The position numbers and the translations under genes are program-made. From the NCBI GenBank assembly GCA_022767345.1, contig JALEOD010000033.1, positions 1 to 64,000 of the forward strand: a DNA stretch of 64,000 nt, in the 5' to 3' direction. This DNA is from Emergencia sp. GTDB taxonomy: Bacteria > Bacillota > Clostridia > Peptostreptococcales > Anaerovoracaceae. Below the pieces are notes generated by a model. It made no database searches and was not told where the DNA came from. It was given only the letters and a program-made list of their open reading frames with translations. Positions 35,835 to 44,472 of this stretch are shown here, in pieces; within the stretch, counting starts at the first letter, position 1, and each line of letters begins with the position of its first letter.

Positions 35835-36687
35835 GAATGCTATTGTATTGAGATCTGTGAGCCGAAAGCTGAATGGATTCACTTTGGACAATATTACCTT
35901 TAACTTGCCGACGGGGTGTATTCTGGGTTTGATTGGGGAAAACGGTGCCGGAAAGAGTACAACGATTAAGCTGATTATGAACGCACTGAAGCGGGACAGC
36001 GGAACGGTGCGGATTCTTGGGATGGACAACGAAGACGCGGAATTTGACCGTCTAAAGGAAGACATTGGAGTGGTTCTGGATGAAGCAGTTTTTCCGGTCG
36101 TGCTCAACGCCGGTGATGTAAATAGGATTATGAAGGCCACCTACCGAAAATGGGATGAGAAAACGTATTTCGCATACCTTACCAGACTGGATTTGCCAAG
36201 GGATAAGGCTTTCAAGGAATTTTCCAGAGGAATGAAGATGAAGCTGGCTATTGCAGTTGCTCTCTCTCATGAACCGAAGCTTTTAGTTTTGGATGAGGCA
36301 ACCAGCGGGTTGGATCCCATTGTTCGTGATGAGATTTTAGACATCTTTTACGATTTTACCAGAGAGCCGGATCATTCCATCTTGATTTCTTCCCATATCC
36401 TGAGCGACCTTGAGAAACTTTGCGACTATATTGGATTTATCCATAAGGGAAAGCTTTTGTTCTGCAAGGAGAAGGATGCGCTTCTGGAAGAGTATGGAAT
36501 TTTAAAATGCAGCAGCAGAGAGCTTGATGACATCCCGCAGGAAGCTATTGCGGGGATGCACTGCGGTGAATACGGGGTCAGCTGTCTGGTGAAAAGACAG
36601 CTGTTAAATGAGGCTTTTTCGCTGGAAAAGGCCGGAATTGAGGATATTATGCTGTACATGACGAAAGGAGATTCGGGGAAATGTTAA
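35824..36687 (+). CDS. ABC transporter ATP-binding protein
   Basis: 287 residues. Walker A GENGAGKST near 40, signature here FSRGMKMKLAIAVAL (SRGMK instead of LSGGQ, common in this subfamily), Walker B KLLVLDEATSGLDP, switch SSHILSDLEK. Partner of the membrane protein encoded next. Overlaps both neighbours. Family members export peptides or antibiotics such as bacitracin-like compounds. Confidence 0.92.
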   Translation: MNCENAIVLRSVSRKLNGFTLDNITFNLPTGCILGLIGENGAGKSTTIKLIMNALKRDSGTVRILGMDNEDAEFDRLKEDIGVVLDEAVFPVVLNAGDVNRIMKATYRKWDEKTYFAYLTRLDLPRDKAFKEFSRGMKMKLAIAVALSHEPKLLVLDEATSGLDPIVRDEILDIFYDFTREPDHSILISSHILSDLEKLCDYIGFIHKGKLLFCKEKDALLEEYGILKCSSRELDDIPQEAIAGMHCGEYGVSCLVKRQLLNEAFSLEKAGIEDIMLYMTKGDSGKC

Positions 36688-37289
36688 GGGGACTTTTAGT
36701 GAAAGATGCTGTAGTGCTTTTCAGACAGTTAAAGCTGTTTTTCATTATATTGATTGGATTTGCAATTTTTCAGAATGAAGCGACCAATGGATTTGCGCTG
36801 ATGTATGTGACGATGCTGCCGATTACGGCACTGGCTTTTGATGAGCAGTCAAGGTGGGGCACTTATGCTCAGATGATGCCGTATCGAATCAAAGATATTG
36901 TGCTCTCCAAATATTTGATCGGCATGATTGGCGCGGGTTTTATCGGCACTATTGAAATCGTTTCCTCGGCGGTTTTTATGCTGGCGCAGGGGGACGGTTT
37001 ACAGCCGCTTACGGAAAAACTTTTGGTTGTGCTGCTGGTATTCTGCTGCAGTTTGATTCTGATGTCAATCAATCTGCCTGTTATTTTTAAGATGGGCGCA
37101 GAGAAGGGCAGAATTGTCTATATTTTAATTACAGTGCTTTTGGCGCTTTTAGTGGTGCAAAGCACGGAGTCAGCATTCTGGAAGTTTAATCCGAAAATTT
37201 ATTCTGTTGCAGGGGTGTGCATTACGATTTTAGCCGTGATGGTTTCCATGGGAATTTCCATGAAAATATACCGGAAAAAATATCAGTAA
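36681..37289 (+). CDS. ABC-2 type permease subunit
   Basis: 202 residues with about five or six hydrophobic segments; N-terminal LRGLLVKDAVVLFRQLK and TMLPITALAFDEQSRWGTYA are typical of ABC-2 permeases of YtrB/ YtrC-like exporters. Last gene of the GntR operon; a terminator follows. Substrate unknown. Confidence 0.8.
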   Translation: MLRGLLVKDAVVLFRQLKLFFIILIGFAIFQNEATNGFALMYVTMLPITALAFDEQSRWGTYAQMMPYRIKDIVLSKYLIGMIGAGFIGTIEIVSSAVFMLAQGDGLQPLTEKLLVVLLVFCCSLILMSINLPVIFKMGAEKGRIVYILITVLLALLVVQSTESAFWKFNPKIYSVAGVCITILAVMVSMGISMKIYRKKYQ

Positions 37290-37302
37290 TTCCTTCATCT
37301 GC

Positions 37303-37333
37303 GAGAGGCTCAGACTTGTGAGCCTCTTTTTTT
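37303..37333 (+). terminator. Terminator of the GntR/ABC operon
   Basis: GAGAGGCTCA / TGAGCCTCTT stem with TTTTTTT. Confidence 0.88.
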
Positions 37334-37426
37334 CTTAAAAATTCTTAAATTCCATGGGTTTTACTATATTTTTTTGTCATATCGGTATAAAATAGGAGAT
37401 ACAGAAGGGAAGAGAAAGGACAGCTT

Positions 37427-38128
37427 ATGATGCAATATAAGATTTTAGTTGTGGACGATGACCCGAATATCAGAGAGGTTTTGACCGTACTGCTTGGCAG
37501 TGAGGGATATGTTGTCGACCAGGCCGAAAACGGAGAGATTGCACTGGAAAAAATCAAAGAGAATAAACAGGTAGATTTAGTGATTCTGGATATTATGATG
37601 CCAGGCATGTCAGGTGTGGAAGTATGTGCTAAAATCAGAGAAACCTCATCGGTGCCGGTATTGTTTTTGACAGCGAAATCTCAGGAGCAGGACAAGGTGG
37701 AGGCTTATTCGGAGGGCGGCGATGACTATCTGGTAAAACCGTTTTCACAGACGGAGCTCTTGATGAAGGTAAAATCTCTGCTTCGAAGGTATAAAGAGTA
37801 TTACAGCAGATTTCCTCTTGCGACAGAGGAAACGCTTATAGGGGGAGGTATTTCCATCGATAGTAAGTCGAGAGCTGCAATCAGGGGTGACAAGAAAATA
37901 CCGCTGACTGACAAAGAATATGATATTTTGCGGTACTTCATCGAGCATCGCGGCGAGATTGTAGAAAATAAAGACCTCTATGAAGGCGTGTGGGGTGAGA
38001 AATATCTGCCGTCTGCGGGCAACACCATCATGGTACATGTTTTGAACCTGCGCAAGAAATTGGAGGAGGATGTAAACAAGCCGAAGATTATCAAGACGGT
38101 CTGGGGAAAGGGGTACAAGGTTGAGTAG
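37427..38128 (+). CDS. OmpR/VanR-type response regulator
   Basis: 233 residues. Receiver domain with acidic pair VVDDDPN, phospho-acceptor Asp in VILDIMMPGMSG near 57, Thr in FLTAKSQ and Lys in DYLVKPFSQ; C-terminal winged helix with LTDKEYDILRYF and IMVHVLNLRKKLE. Activates or represses genes when phosphorylated by the kinase encoded next, whose TTG start lies inside its 3' end. Two ATG codons (37427, 37430). Confidence 0.93.
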   Translation: MMQYKILVVDDDPNIREVLTVLLGSEGYVVDQAENGEIALEKIKENKQVDLVILDIMMPGMSGVEVCAKIRETSSVPVLFLTAKSQEQDKVEAYSEGGDDYLVKPFSQTELLMKVKSLLRRYKEYYSRFPLATEETLIGGGISIDSKSRAAIRGDKKIPLTDKEYDILRYFIEHRGEIVENKDLYEGVWGEKYLPSAGNTIMVHVLNLRKKLEEDVNKPKIIKTVWGKGYKVE

Positions 38129-39596
38129 ACAGAAAAAGTTTGTTTCCCTTAACCTGAAAATGGCAATTGTTACCTTGATGGGAATTTTTCTGGCGGTTTG
38201 CATGTATATGGTCAGCACCTGGTTTTCAAACTATATGATTAGCGTAAACTTTACCAGTGAACCGGCAATTGAACGAAATGTAAACGCGGCATTTGCTGAT
38301 TTAGAAGAATACATCGAGGAAAATCATGTAAAAGCGACGGATACCGATGCGCTCAGAAATTGGGTTTCCGATCAGGACTACACTTATCTTTACATATGGG
38401 ATAACGAAAATGTGCTTCTGGATGCAGGCTGGGCAGTGACCCCAAGCAGCAGTGATACTGTGGATGAGGGCATCACAGAGGACAACAACGTGCAGCAGGA
38501 GAACTATCTGAAAACCGCAGACGAGATAGCCAGAATTGAGCCTGATACTTTTCAGGAGGATGTGAGAAACCGGATTATCCAGTATGAGGATCGAAAATAT
38601 TATACGTATATCGATGTATATAAGGAAGAAGGCTGGCTCAGGATTACAGAGACTGTCAGTCTGGTTTTGAGTTTTTTGACGCTGTTTTTGGTTTTGATTT
38701 TGTATCACAGTCATATTGCAAAGCGCATTATGAACCTTGCAAAAGAGGTTAATATTGTCAGCGATGGAAATCTAGGACATGAAATCAAAGGTACGCAGAA
38801 AGACGAAATCGGTATGCTGGCTGACGGCGTAAATGTCATGCGTGACTCCATTATACAAAAGCATCAGAGTGAGAAAGATGCATGGGAGGCGAACAATCAG
38901 CTGATTACATCTATGTCCCATGATATCAGAACGCCGCTGACCTCCATGATTGGCTATTTGGATATTATAGAGGGCAGAAAGTACGAAAGTCAGGAAGATT
39001 TAGAACGGTATATTTCTTCCTGCAGAGATAAGGCTTTCCAGTTAAAAGATTTATCGGACAAGCTGTTCCAGTATTTTCTTGTATTTGGCAATAAAGCCAA
39101 TGACAGGGAACTGGAAGTATTCGATGCAAGTATTTTGTTTCAGCAGCTTTTGTCTGAGCACAGTGCGGAGATTATCAGTTATGGATATCAGGTAGAATTT
39201 TACTTTAATATACCAGAAGTGCAGATTAAGGCTGATATTTCCGGTCTGCGCAGGCTGTTCGATAATATTTTTTCTAATATTATGAAGTATGCGGATAAGA
39301 AGGAAGTAGTCTGTATTTATGCGGAGACGGAAGCTGACAATGTCAAGATTTTGGCAATCAACGGCATGCCTGAAGAGGCGAAAAAAGTGGAAAGTACGCG
39401 AATAGGACTGAAAACCTGCGAAAAAATCTGCAGTGATTTAGGTGGAGATTTTTCCTACGATGAACAGGAGCGCATTTTTACAGTACGAATTCTGATTCCG
39501 ATTATGCCGGCTGAAGAGCTGGAGCAGGAAGAAGATGCGCAGGCGCAGACTGAGGAGATGCAGCCATCTTCAAAGGAAGTGCTGACTGGAGAATAA
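38121..39596 (+). CDS. Sensor histidine kinase with degenerate G box
   Basis: 491 residues: membrane segments near 13-33 and 180-200, extracellular sensor loop of about 145 residues, HAMP, then HisKA with MSHDIRTPLTSMIGYLD. In the ATPase domain the N box is DNIFSNIMKYADK, but the usual D-x-G-x-G of the G1 box is replaced by INGMPEE and G2 is IGLKTCEKI. Such VanS-like relatives may bind ATP differently or act mainly as phosphatases. The TTG start at 38121 follows GGGGTACAAGG, overlapping the regulator stop. Glutamate/glutamine-rich tail. Confidence 0.85.
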   Translation: MSRQKKFVSLNLKMAIVTLMGIFLAVCMYMVSTWFSNYMISVNFTSEPAIERNVNAAFADLEEYIEENHVKATDTDALRNWVSDQDYTYLYIWDNENVLLDAGWAVTPSSSDTVDEGITEDNNVQQENYLKTADEIARIEPDTFQEDVRNRIIQYEDRKYYTYIDVYKEEGWLRITETVSLVLSFLTLFLVLILYHSHIAKRIMNLAKEVNIVSDGNLGHEIKGTQKDEIGMLADGVNVMRDSIIQKHQSEKDAWEANNQLITSMSHDIRTPLTSMIGYLDIIEGRKYESQEDLERYISSCRDKAFQLKDLSDKLFQYFLVFGNKANDRELEVFDASILFQQLLSEHSAEIISYGYQVEFYFNIPEVQIKADISGLRRLFDNIFSNIMKYADKKEVVCIYAETEADNVKILAINGMPEEAKKVESTRIGLKTCEKICSDLGGDFSYDEQERIFTVRILIPIMPAEELEQEEDAQAQTEEMQPSSKEVLTGE

Positions 39597-39605
39597 AACT
39601 TGTAA

Positions 39606-39653
39606 CAAAAAGAGACTGAACTCAGATTGTATGACTTGAGCCAGTCTCTTTTG
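39606..39653. terminator. Bidirectional terminator between kinase and CDF genes
   Basis: AAAAGAGACTG / CAGTCTCTTTT with an inner CTCA...TGAG stem; serves two converging genes. Confidence 0.82.
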
Positions 39654-39673
39654 ATTTGTTTTCTGTTGTGATG

Positions 39674-40849
39674 CTACACCTGGTTTACATAGTTCTTATC
39701 AAAGTTGATGACCACAAAGTAGTTTTCGTCGATGGCTTTGATTGCATCTGTAAATGTCTGGTGTATTTCTTTGTTGGAAAGCTTGCAGCTTGGATTTACA
39801 ACGATATCAAAGATGATGTTGGTGTGAGTCGGACCGGGAACGACACGCAGGTCGTGGACGTTGGATATGCCGTCCAGGCTGTCTGTTACTTTTGTTGTTA
39901 CTTCGTTCATCAAGGCTACTATCGGATCATCGATTTTGATTGGATCCATGTGGGCAGTAAGTACGATGTGAAGTTTTTTAGAAAGCTGACGCTCAATATT
40001 ATCTACCATATCATGGCTTTCCATCAAATCGCCGTTTGCATCTACCTCAATGTGAATGGAGGCGAAAATTTTACCTGGACCATAATTGTGAACGACCAGA
40101 TCGTGAATGCCCAGCACACCGTCAAAGTCTGAAGCCATTTCGCTGATGGCAGCGACCAGATCCGGGTCAGGAGCTTCCCCTAAGAGCGGGCTGGATGTTT
40201 CTTTAATCAGTCCAATGCCGGACCATATGATGAATAGCGCGACCAGCACACCCATGTATCCATCGATTTGGATATTTGCCATCTTGCCGATGATGATGCT
40301 GAAAAGTACTGCGGCAGTTGAGATTACATCGTTACGGCTGTCTGCTCCGGTAGCGGTTAAAGCGACGGAATTGATTTTTTTACCGACCTTGATGTTGAAC
40401 ATTGCCTGCCAGATTTTCAAAAGAATAGCAAGAAGCAGCACGATGACGATGGACCAGCTGAATTCCAGTGGCTCTGGGTGCAGGATTTTATCTATGGAAG
40501 ATTTAATCAGCTCTACACCGACAACAACGATGAGAACGGATACAATCATACCGGTTATGTATTCGATGCGGGCATGGCCGTAGGGATGCTCCTCGTCCTC
40601 AGGCATAGCAGAAAGCTTGAAGCCTGCTAAAGTGATGACAGAGGAGGAAGCATCTGCCAGATTATTGATCCCATCTGCGATGATGGCGATACTTCCGGAA
40701 ATCAGTCCTACCAGAATTTTTGCAATGCAGAGGATGGCGTTGGAAATAATGCCAACTACGCTGGCAAGTTTGCCATACCCCTCACGAACTTGCGGTTCTT
40801 TTGTATTTTCGTGGTTTTTCACGAAACGTTTACACAAAAAATCGGTCAT
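39674..40849 (-). CDS. Cation diffusion facilitator (CDF) transporter
   Basis: 391 residues, six membrane segments; IADGINNLADASSSVITL carries the first intramembrane site and GADSRNDVISTAAVL the second (D-x3-D in place of H-x3-D, which often shifts choice toward Mn or Fe). Cytosolic C-terminal domain LGIHDLVVHNYGPGKIFASIHIEVD is intact, with a second small beta-alpha domain after residue 300. Exports divalent metal with H+ exchange. TSCPD gene lies immediately upstream with 2-bp gap. Confidence 0.9.
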   Translation of the reverse strand: MTDFLCKRFVKNHENTKEPQVREGYGKLASVVGIISNAILCIAKILVGLISGSIAIIADGINNLADASSSVITLAGFKLSAMPEDEEHPYGHARIEYITGMIVSVLIVVVGVELIKSSIDKILHPEPLEFSWSIVIVLLLAILLKIWQAMFNIKVGKKINSVALTATGADSRNDVISTAAVLFSIIIGKMANIQIDGYMGVLVALFIIWSGIGLIKETSSPLLGEAPDPDLVAAISEMASDFDGVLGIHDLVVHNYGPGKIFASIHIEVDANGDLMESHDMVDNIERQLSKKLHIVLTAHMDPIKIDDPIVALMNEVTTKVTDSLDGISNVHDLRVVPGPTHTNIIFDIVVNPSCKLSNKEIHQTFTDAIKAIDENYFVVINFDKNYVNQV

Positions 40850-40851
40850 AT

Positions 40852-41112
40852 TTAGTTAGATTCCTCCTGTGCAATAGCGGCTTCTACTGCTTTTACCAGC
40901 TGGTCAGGACAGGAGGTTGCTTTGAATCCGCAGCGAATGCCAGAAAGTGTTTCTCTCAGCTGGTCGACGGACATACCGGAAACAAGCTTGCTGATTCCCT
41001 GCAGGTTGCCGTTGCAGCCTCCGTGAAAAACAGCCTGTTTTAGAATGCCGTCTTCTACCTCCACATCAATATAGCCGGCGCAGGTGCCTTGGGTTTTGTA
41101 TCTGTAAGCCAT
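40852..41112 (-). CDS. TSCPD-domain protein (TIGR03905 type)
   Basis: 86 residues: YKTQGTCAGYIDVEVEDG, FHGGCNGNLQGISKLVSG, and the name-giving ATSCPDQLVKAV with its cysteines. TSCPD units occur as C-terminal domains of B12-dependent ribonucleotide reductases and as standalone proteins of unknown role, probably zinc-binding. Cotranscribed with the CDF gene, which may hint at metal handling. Confidence 0.88.
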   Translation of the reverse strand: MAYRYKTQGTCAGYIDVEVEDGILKQAVFHGGCNGNLQGISKLVSGMSVDQLRETLSGIRCGFKATSCPDQLVKAVEAAIAQEESN

Positions 41113-41191
41113 AGCAAAAAATCTCCTTTCTCTATTTTATCACAAGTATCACCAGTATAACACAATTTAGAAAAAATATGAAGAAAAATAA

Positions 41192-41221
41192 TTGAACATT
41201 GATGCCCTGCTGGTGTATAAT
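41192..41221 (+). promoter_or_regulatory. Promoter of the TIM-barrel gene
   Basis: TTGAAC at 41192-41197, 18-bp spacer, TATAAT at 41216-41221, just before GTAGGAGG. Confidence 0.7.
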
Positions 41222-41250
41222 TGACATACAATTCAAGTAGGAGGTTCAGA

Positions 41251-41988
41251 ATGGGAGAAAAAGAAATACCTAGAATTAGTGGGACGCTAAGAGCAAAATA
41301 TTTACAGATACCGGAAGTCATTTGGCAGGCGAAGGGTATTGTGATCATGGGACGCAGACTGAAGTCAGTTCTGTTTTCTACAGATATAGCGATTATTAGA
41401 AATTGTAATGCGGATGCGATTCTTGCTGTTTATCCCTTTACACCTCAGCAGATTATTTCTGACGCAATTATCAATGCATCATCGGTGCCGGTTCTTGCCG
41501 GAATCGGCGGAGGTACAACACAGGGTTTTCGTGCTGCTATCATGGCAAAGGACGCTGAAGCGCAGGGGGCGTATGGCGTAGTTGTCAATGCACCCATGAC
41601 CAATGACAATGTAGCAATGATAAAAAAAGTAATCGACATTCCAATTGTGGCAACCGTAGTCAGTGATTCAACCGATATTGATGCGCGTTTAAGAGCCGGA
41701 GTGGATATTCTCAATGTATCTGCTGCAGCCAATACACCGCAGCTGGTGCGCTATATCCGCAAGGATTTTCCAAAGGTGCCGATTATTGCTACAGGCGGGC
41801 CGTCAGACGAAACTATTTTGGAAACCATTCAGGCCGGGGCGAACACAATCAGCTATACGCCGCCGACCTCAGCGGAGATTTTTGCTGAAATGATGGTGAA
41901 ATATCGGAAAATGGCAGAAGAACATCCGGAGGAGCACAAGTGCCCGGAGGGGGATTTAGAGCTTTCCGAGTTGCTGCAGCTTATGTAA
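41251..41988 (+). CDS. TIM-barrel protein of unknown substrate
   Basis: 245 residues. Repeating beta-alpha units: ADAILAVYPFTPQQ, PVLAGIGGGTTQG, GAYGVVVNAPMTND, DIPIVATVVSD, GVDILNVSAAANTP, PIIATGGPSDETI, GANTISYTPPTS. The C-terminal GG phosphate-type loop resembles ThiG- and indole-glycerol-phosphate-like barrels. Databases tend to name relatives as hydrolases without evidence. The start at 41251 follows GTAGGAGG. Confidence 0.6.
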   Translation: MGEKEIPRISGTLRAKYLQIPEVIWQAKGIVIMGRRLKSVLFSTDIAIIRNCNADAILAVYPFTPQQIISDAIINASSVPVLAGIGGGTTQGFRAAIMAKDAEAQGAYGVVVNAPMTNDNVAMIKKVIDIPIVATVVSDSTDIDARLRAGVDILNVSAAANTPQLVRYIRKDFPKVPIIATGGPSDETILETIQAGANTISYTPPTSAEIFAEMMVKYRKMAEEHPEEHKCPEGDLELSELLQLM

Positions 41989-42064
41989 ACTGGATTTTTG
42001 GATTGGTGAAGATGATGGATGCACGCGGAACTGCGATGGTGCGTAGAATTCGTGTTTTTGCCTG

Positions 42065-42180
42065 AAATATGCGGATTTTCTCGGCGATTTGTGCATATTT
42101 TATGGAAAAATAAGAGGTGTATGCAGATTTATGGATGAGATGTGATAAAACCGGCGTAGTATTGACCGTAAATCTGCATA
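42065..42180. repeat. Repeat array C3 (related GCATATTT words)
   Basis: A 36-bp module at 42065-42100 (AAATATGC ... GCATATTT) with GGATTTTCTCGG inside, then a wider inverted repeat TATGCAGATTTA at 42120-42131 / TAAATCTGCATA at 42169-42180. The words resemble family C but pair in the opposite sense. The remaining 41989-42267 sequence has no gene. Confidence 0.55.
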
Positions 42181-42267
42181 TTTTAAACATTTTCTTTGAA
42201 TCTATGCATTGGAGAAACCCGCGCCGACTCAGCTTATAGATATCTTGCAAAAAAAGAAAAAAAGTCA

Positions 42268-42296
42268 TTGACAAGCCTTTATAAAAGTGTTATTAT
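42268..42296 (+). promoter_or_regulatory. Promoter of tRNA-Lys
   Basis: Consensus TTGACA at 42268-42273, 17-bp spacer, TATTAT at 42291-42296. Confidence 0.8.
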
Positions 42297-42332
42297 ATCA
42301 AATGTGCCAATGAGCACAGAACTAAATAATGT

Positions 42333-42408
42333 GCATCCATAGCTCAGCTGGTAGAGCACCTGACTCTTAATCAGGGTGTCCAGGGTTCGAGCCCCTGTGG
42401 GTGTACCA
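42333..42408 (+). tRNA. tRNA-Lys (anticodon CTT)
   Basis: 76 nt including encoded CCA. Acceptor GCATCCA / TGGGTGT, D arm AGCTCAGCTGGTAGAGC, anticodon arm CCTGA-CTCTTAA-TCAGG with CTT, T arm CAGGGTTCGAGCCCCTG. Reads AAG codons. Confidence 0.96.
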
Positions 42409-42410
42409 AT

Positions 42411-42444
42411 AACAAAACAGATACCTCAAGGTATCTGTTTTGTT
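42411..42444 (+). terminator. Terminator of tRNA-Lys
   Basis: AACAAAACAGATACC / GGTATCTGTTTTGTT, TCAA loop. Confidence 0.88.
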
Positions 42445-42445
42445 A

Positions 42446-42676
42446 TACGCGGAGATAACGGGGCGAGAACCCGAAAGGGCGCGACCGTGAAGCGAGCCGG
42501 CCCGGTGGGCTGGCAAGCAGGGAGCGGTCCAAGCCGACTGAAAGAGGAGGCGCAGGACGGCGGTCTTGCGAAGCAGGACTGTGAAGCCTCTGTGTGTGGG
42601 TGTGGTATTTGTTATATGTGGAATCTGCCCCTGCAAGCTGTGCGAAAAAGGATTTTTATTCTTGAAAACGCAGTTT
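42446..42676 (+). other. GC-rich post-tRNA segment, no gene supported
   Basis: Much higher GC than its surroundings; open in some frames without a start and ribosome site I trust. At about 42590 it contains GTGTGGGTGTGGTATT, which loosely resembles the tRNA 3' end (TGTGGGTGTACCAAT) and could be a relic of an integration site. Confidence 0.3.
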
Positions 42677-43023
42677 TGACCGTATTATCCTTAAATTGTA
42701 TCATACGGTCATATTAAAAAATTCTGTTACGGCGGTTCTGACCGCAGAGGGCTAATTTTGTGTTAATACGGTCAGAAAATTTAGCTTCGTCGATTTTAGA
42801 TGGTTTGAATCCATGTCAGTCATTTAGCGATATTACAATATTTTCTAAATCTTTGGATTAAAACCCAGAGATATATTTTTGCTTGAGGAGTTCCCTTAGT
42901 GCAAATGCGCTCCTTGCCTGATTTCTGACCGTAATTGGGTTAAATGAGGGATTGCGGTCATTTTTGTCGTAACACGATTCTTGGAGCTGACCGTATTTGT
43001 CCTATTTTGTTGCTATACGGTCA
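42677..43023. repeat. Repeat array D (TGACCGTA modules)
   Basis: Four modules: 42677-42711 (35 bp), 42739-42774 (36), 42926-42960 (35), 42988-43023 (36). Ends TGACCG(T/C)A and TACGGTCA. Modules come in two pairs about 28 bp apart, with a 151-bp spacer between pairs. From 43024 to 43280 there are only short broken reading frames (for example one ending at 43250) that I cannot assign. Confidence 0.83.
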
Positions 43024-43280
43024 GATTTGACGATTTGTAACAAAGTTTGAGGTAAAGCTTAAAGCAAGGCTATCGGTATCGAATGCTATTATGGAGCAGG
43101 AGATTTTTTATGCCTTTGCCATGGTGAAGATAGCGGGGAAGATTGAAAGCTGCGCAATTATATAGTACAATGATGGCGCAAGGCGGTTTTGCATAATGAA
43201 TGGATTTGTAAGGATATTCAAAAAGCATTGAAAGAAACAGAAAAATTATAAAACATAAATTGAAAGTTTGGGGAATGAAT

Positions 43281-43610
43281 ATGTTATTAGATTTTAATAA
43301 GATAAAAGAAATTAAAGTGCCTGGTATGAACAACGGGACGGGTATGATGAGCGCAAAAATGTATATGGGTCAGCAAGGAAAAATCATTTCTTGTTCTATT
43401 CATGCAGGAGGTTCAATCGGGTTGCATAAACATGAAACAAGTGATGACATTAACTATGTAATGTCTGGAAGTGGGAAAGTTATCTGCGATGGAAAAGAAG
43501 AAATTTTAAGTGAAGGAATTTGCCATATATGTAAAAAGGGTTCTGAACATAGTATTATAAATACAGGGAATGAAGATTTGGTAATTCTTGCAATTGTTGT
43601 AGAACAATAA
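43281..43610 (+). CDS. Small cupin-domain protein
   Basis: 109 residues, single cupin barrel. Motif 1 GGSIGLHKHETSDDINYVMSG with His-x-His and Glu/Asp, motif 2 GSEHSIINTGNEDL. Mononuclear metal-binding fold; substrate not inferable. GGGGA 6 bp before 43281; ATG at 43275 is an alternative. Low GC and codon choice differ from the housekeeping genes, as for the next three genes. Confidence 0.8.
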   Translation: MLLDFNKIKEIKVPGMNNGTGMMSAKMYMGQQGKIISCSIHAGGSIGLHKHETSDDINYVMSGSGKVICDGKEEILSEGICHICKKGSEHSIINTGNEDLVILAIVVEQ

Positions 43611-43656
43611 CTTCGGGCTTGTTATACTGGAAAATCGGGATTTATGGAGGTGCAAA

Positions 43657-44466
43657 ATGGTTTATCGACTTGATGATTTAATTGAAAACAATATAAACCC
43701 TATTACGGGACATGAATATGACAATTCATGGATGGTTTTAATGCTTACCGACAGTCATGATTATCAGCAAATGTGTGGAAATAACAATGGTTGTGCCTAT
43801 ACGATAAAGATTAGCCGCAATCAATGTAAAGACTGGAAAATGGCAGTTTGCGACTTTATCGGATTTAGTGAAGCGAATGGCAAAAATGCAATTCTAATAA
43901 TAACGAAAGAAGATTTGAATGCCGCAAAAAGCTATTATGCCGGACATAAGTACAATGACTCCTTCCTTCGAGATAGTGAACCATTTGTTTTAGTTCATAG
44001 CACTCCTATGAGTAACTGGGAATTGATTAAACATGATGGAATGTTAAAGAGCTGGAATAAACTCAAAGCCGACAATATCATTGCCGAGGAACAACCTATC
44101 GGGATTCAGCTTGGTGATCCGGTTGATTTTAGCGATTATATTATGTTTGGAGATGGAATTGTTGGAGAAATTGTGGTAAATTCAAAACAACAGGGTAAAA
44201 TTGTAATGGATGAGAATTCTGAATACCTTACTGGCGCAAGATTATATTTTGATGCTACAAGAATGGCTCAGGATGGATTGCTCGTTCGTGACGGTTGTCA
44301 CCTGAAAGTAAAAGATATGTTACCGCTTAATCCATACCTGATTTGGGCTGCGACTTGGGAAACTATTAGCCTTGAAAGCCAGGTATGCACTCCCAAAATT
44401 TTTGCCGAGCAATCTGACGAGCAATTTCGACTTGTAGCGCTGAATAAATCGAAATTTGGAGGTTGA
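43657..44466 (+). CDS. Candidate ADP-ribosyltransferase/KptA-fold protein
   Basis: 269 residues, no close family recognised. From about residue 110, VLVHSTPMSNWELIKHDGML recalls the H-x-T ... I...G-L opening of RNA 2'-phosphotransferase (KptA) and DarT-like folds, and ARLYFDATRMAQDGLLV, then DGCHLKVKDMLPL, recalls the KptA segment with D-x-x-x-M-x-x-D-G. The N-terminal 100 residues (DDLIENNINPITGHEYD) are of unknown fold. Role could be NAD-dependent modification or tRNA/RNA end processing. GGAGGTGC site; AT-rich, probably acquired. Confidence 0.5.
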   Translation: MVYRLDDLIENNINPITGHEYDNSWMVLMLTDSHDYQQMCGNNNGCAYTIKISRNQCKDWKMAVCDFIGFSEANGKNAILIITKEDLNAAKSYYAGHKYNDSFLRDSEPFVLVHSTPMSNWELIKHDGMLKSWNKLKADNIIAEEQPIGIQLGDPVDFSDYIMFGDGIVGEIVVNSKQQGKIVMDENSEYLTGARLYFDATRMAQDGLLVRDGCHLKVKDMLPLNPYLIWAATWETISLESQVCTPKIFAEQSDEQFRLVALNKSKFGG

Positions 44467-44472
44467 AATAAA

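Noticed and set aside
35394-36140. 248-codon minus ORF across the GntR operon start
   Set aside because: It overlaps promoter, regulator and ABC ATPase genes that are all well supported.
42376-42717. 113-codon ORF starting in tRNA-Lys
   Set aside because: It begins inside the tRNA gene and crosses its terminator; chance open frame in GC-rich DNA.
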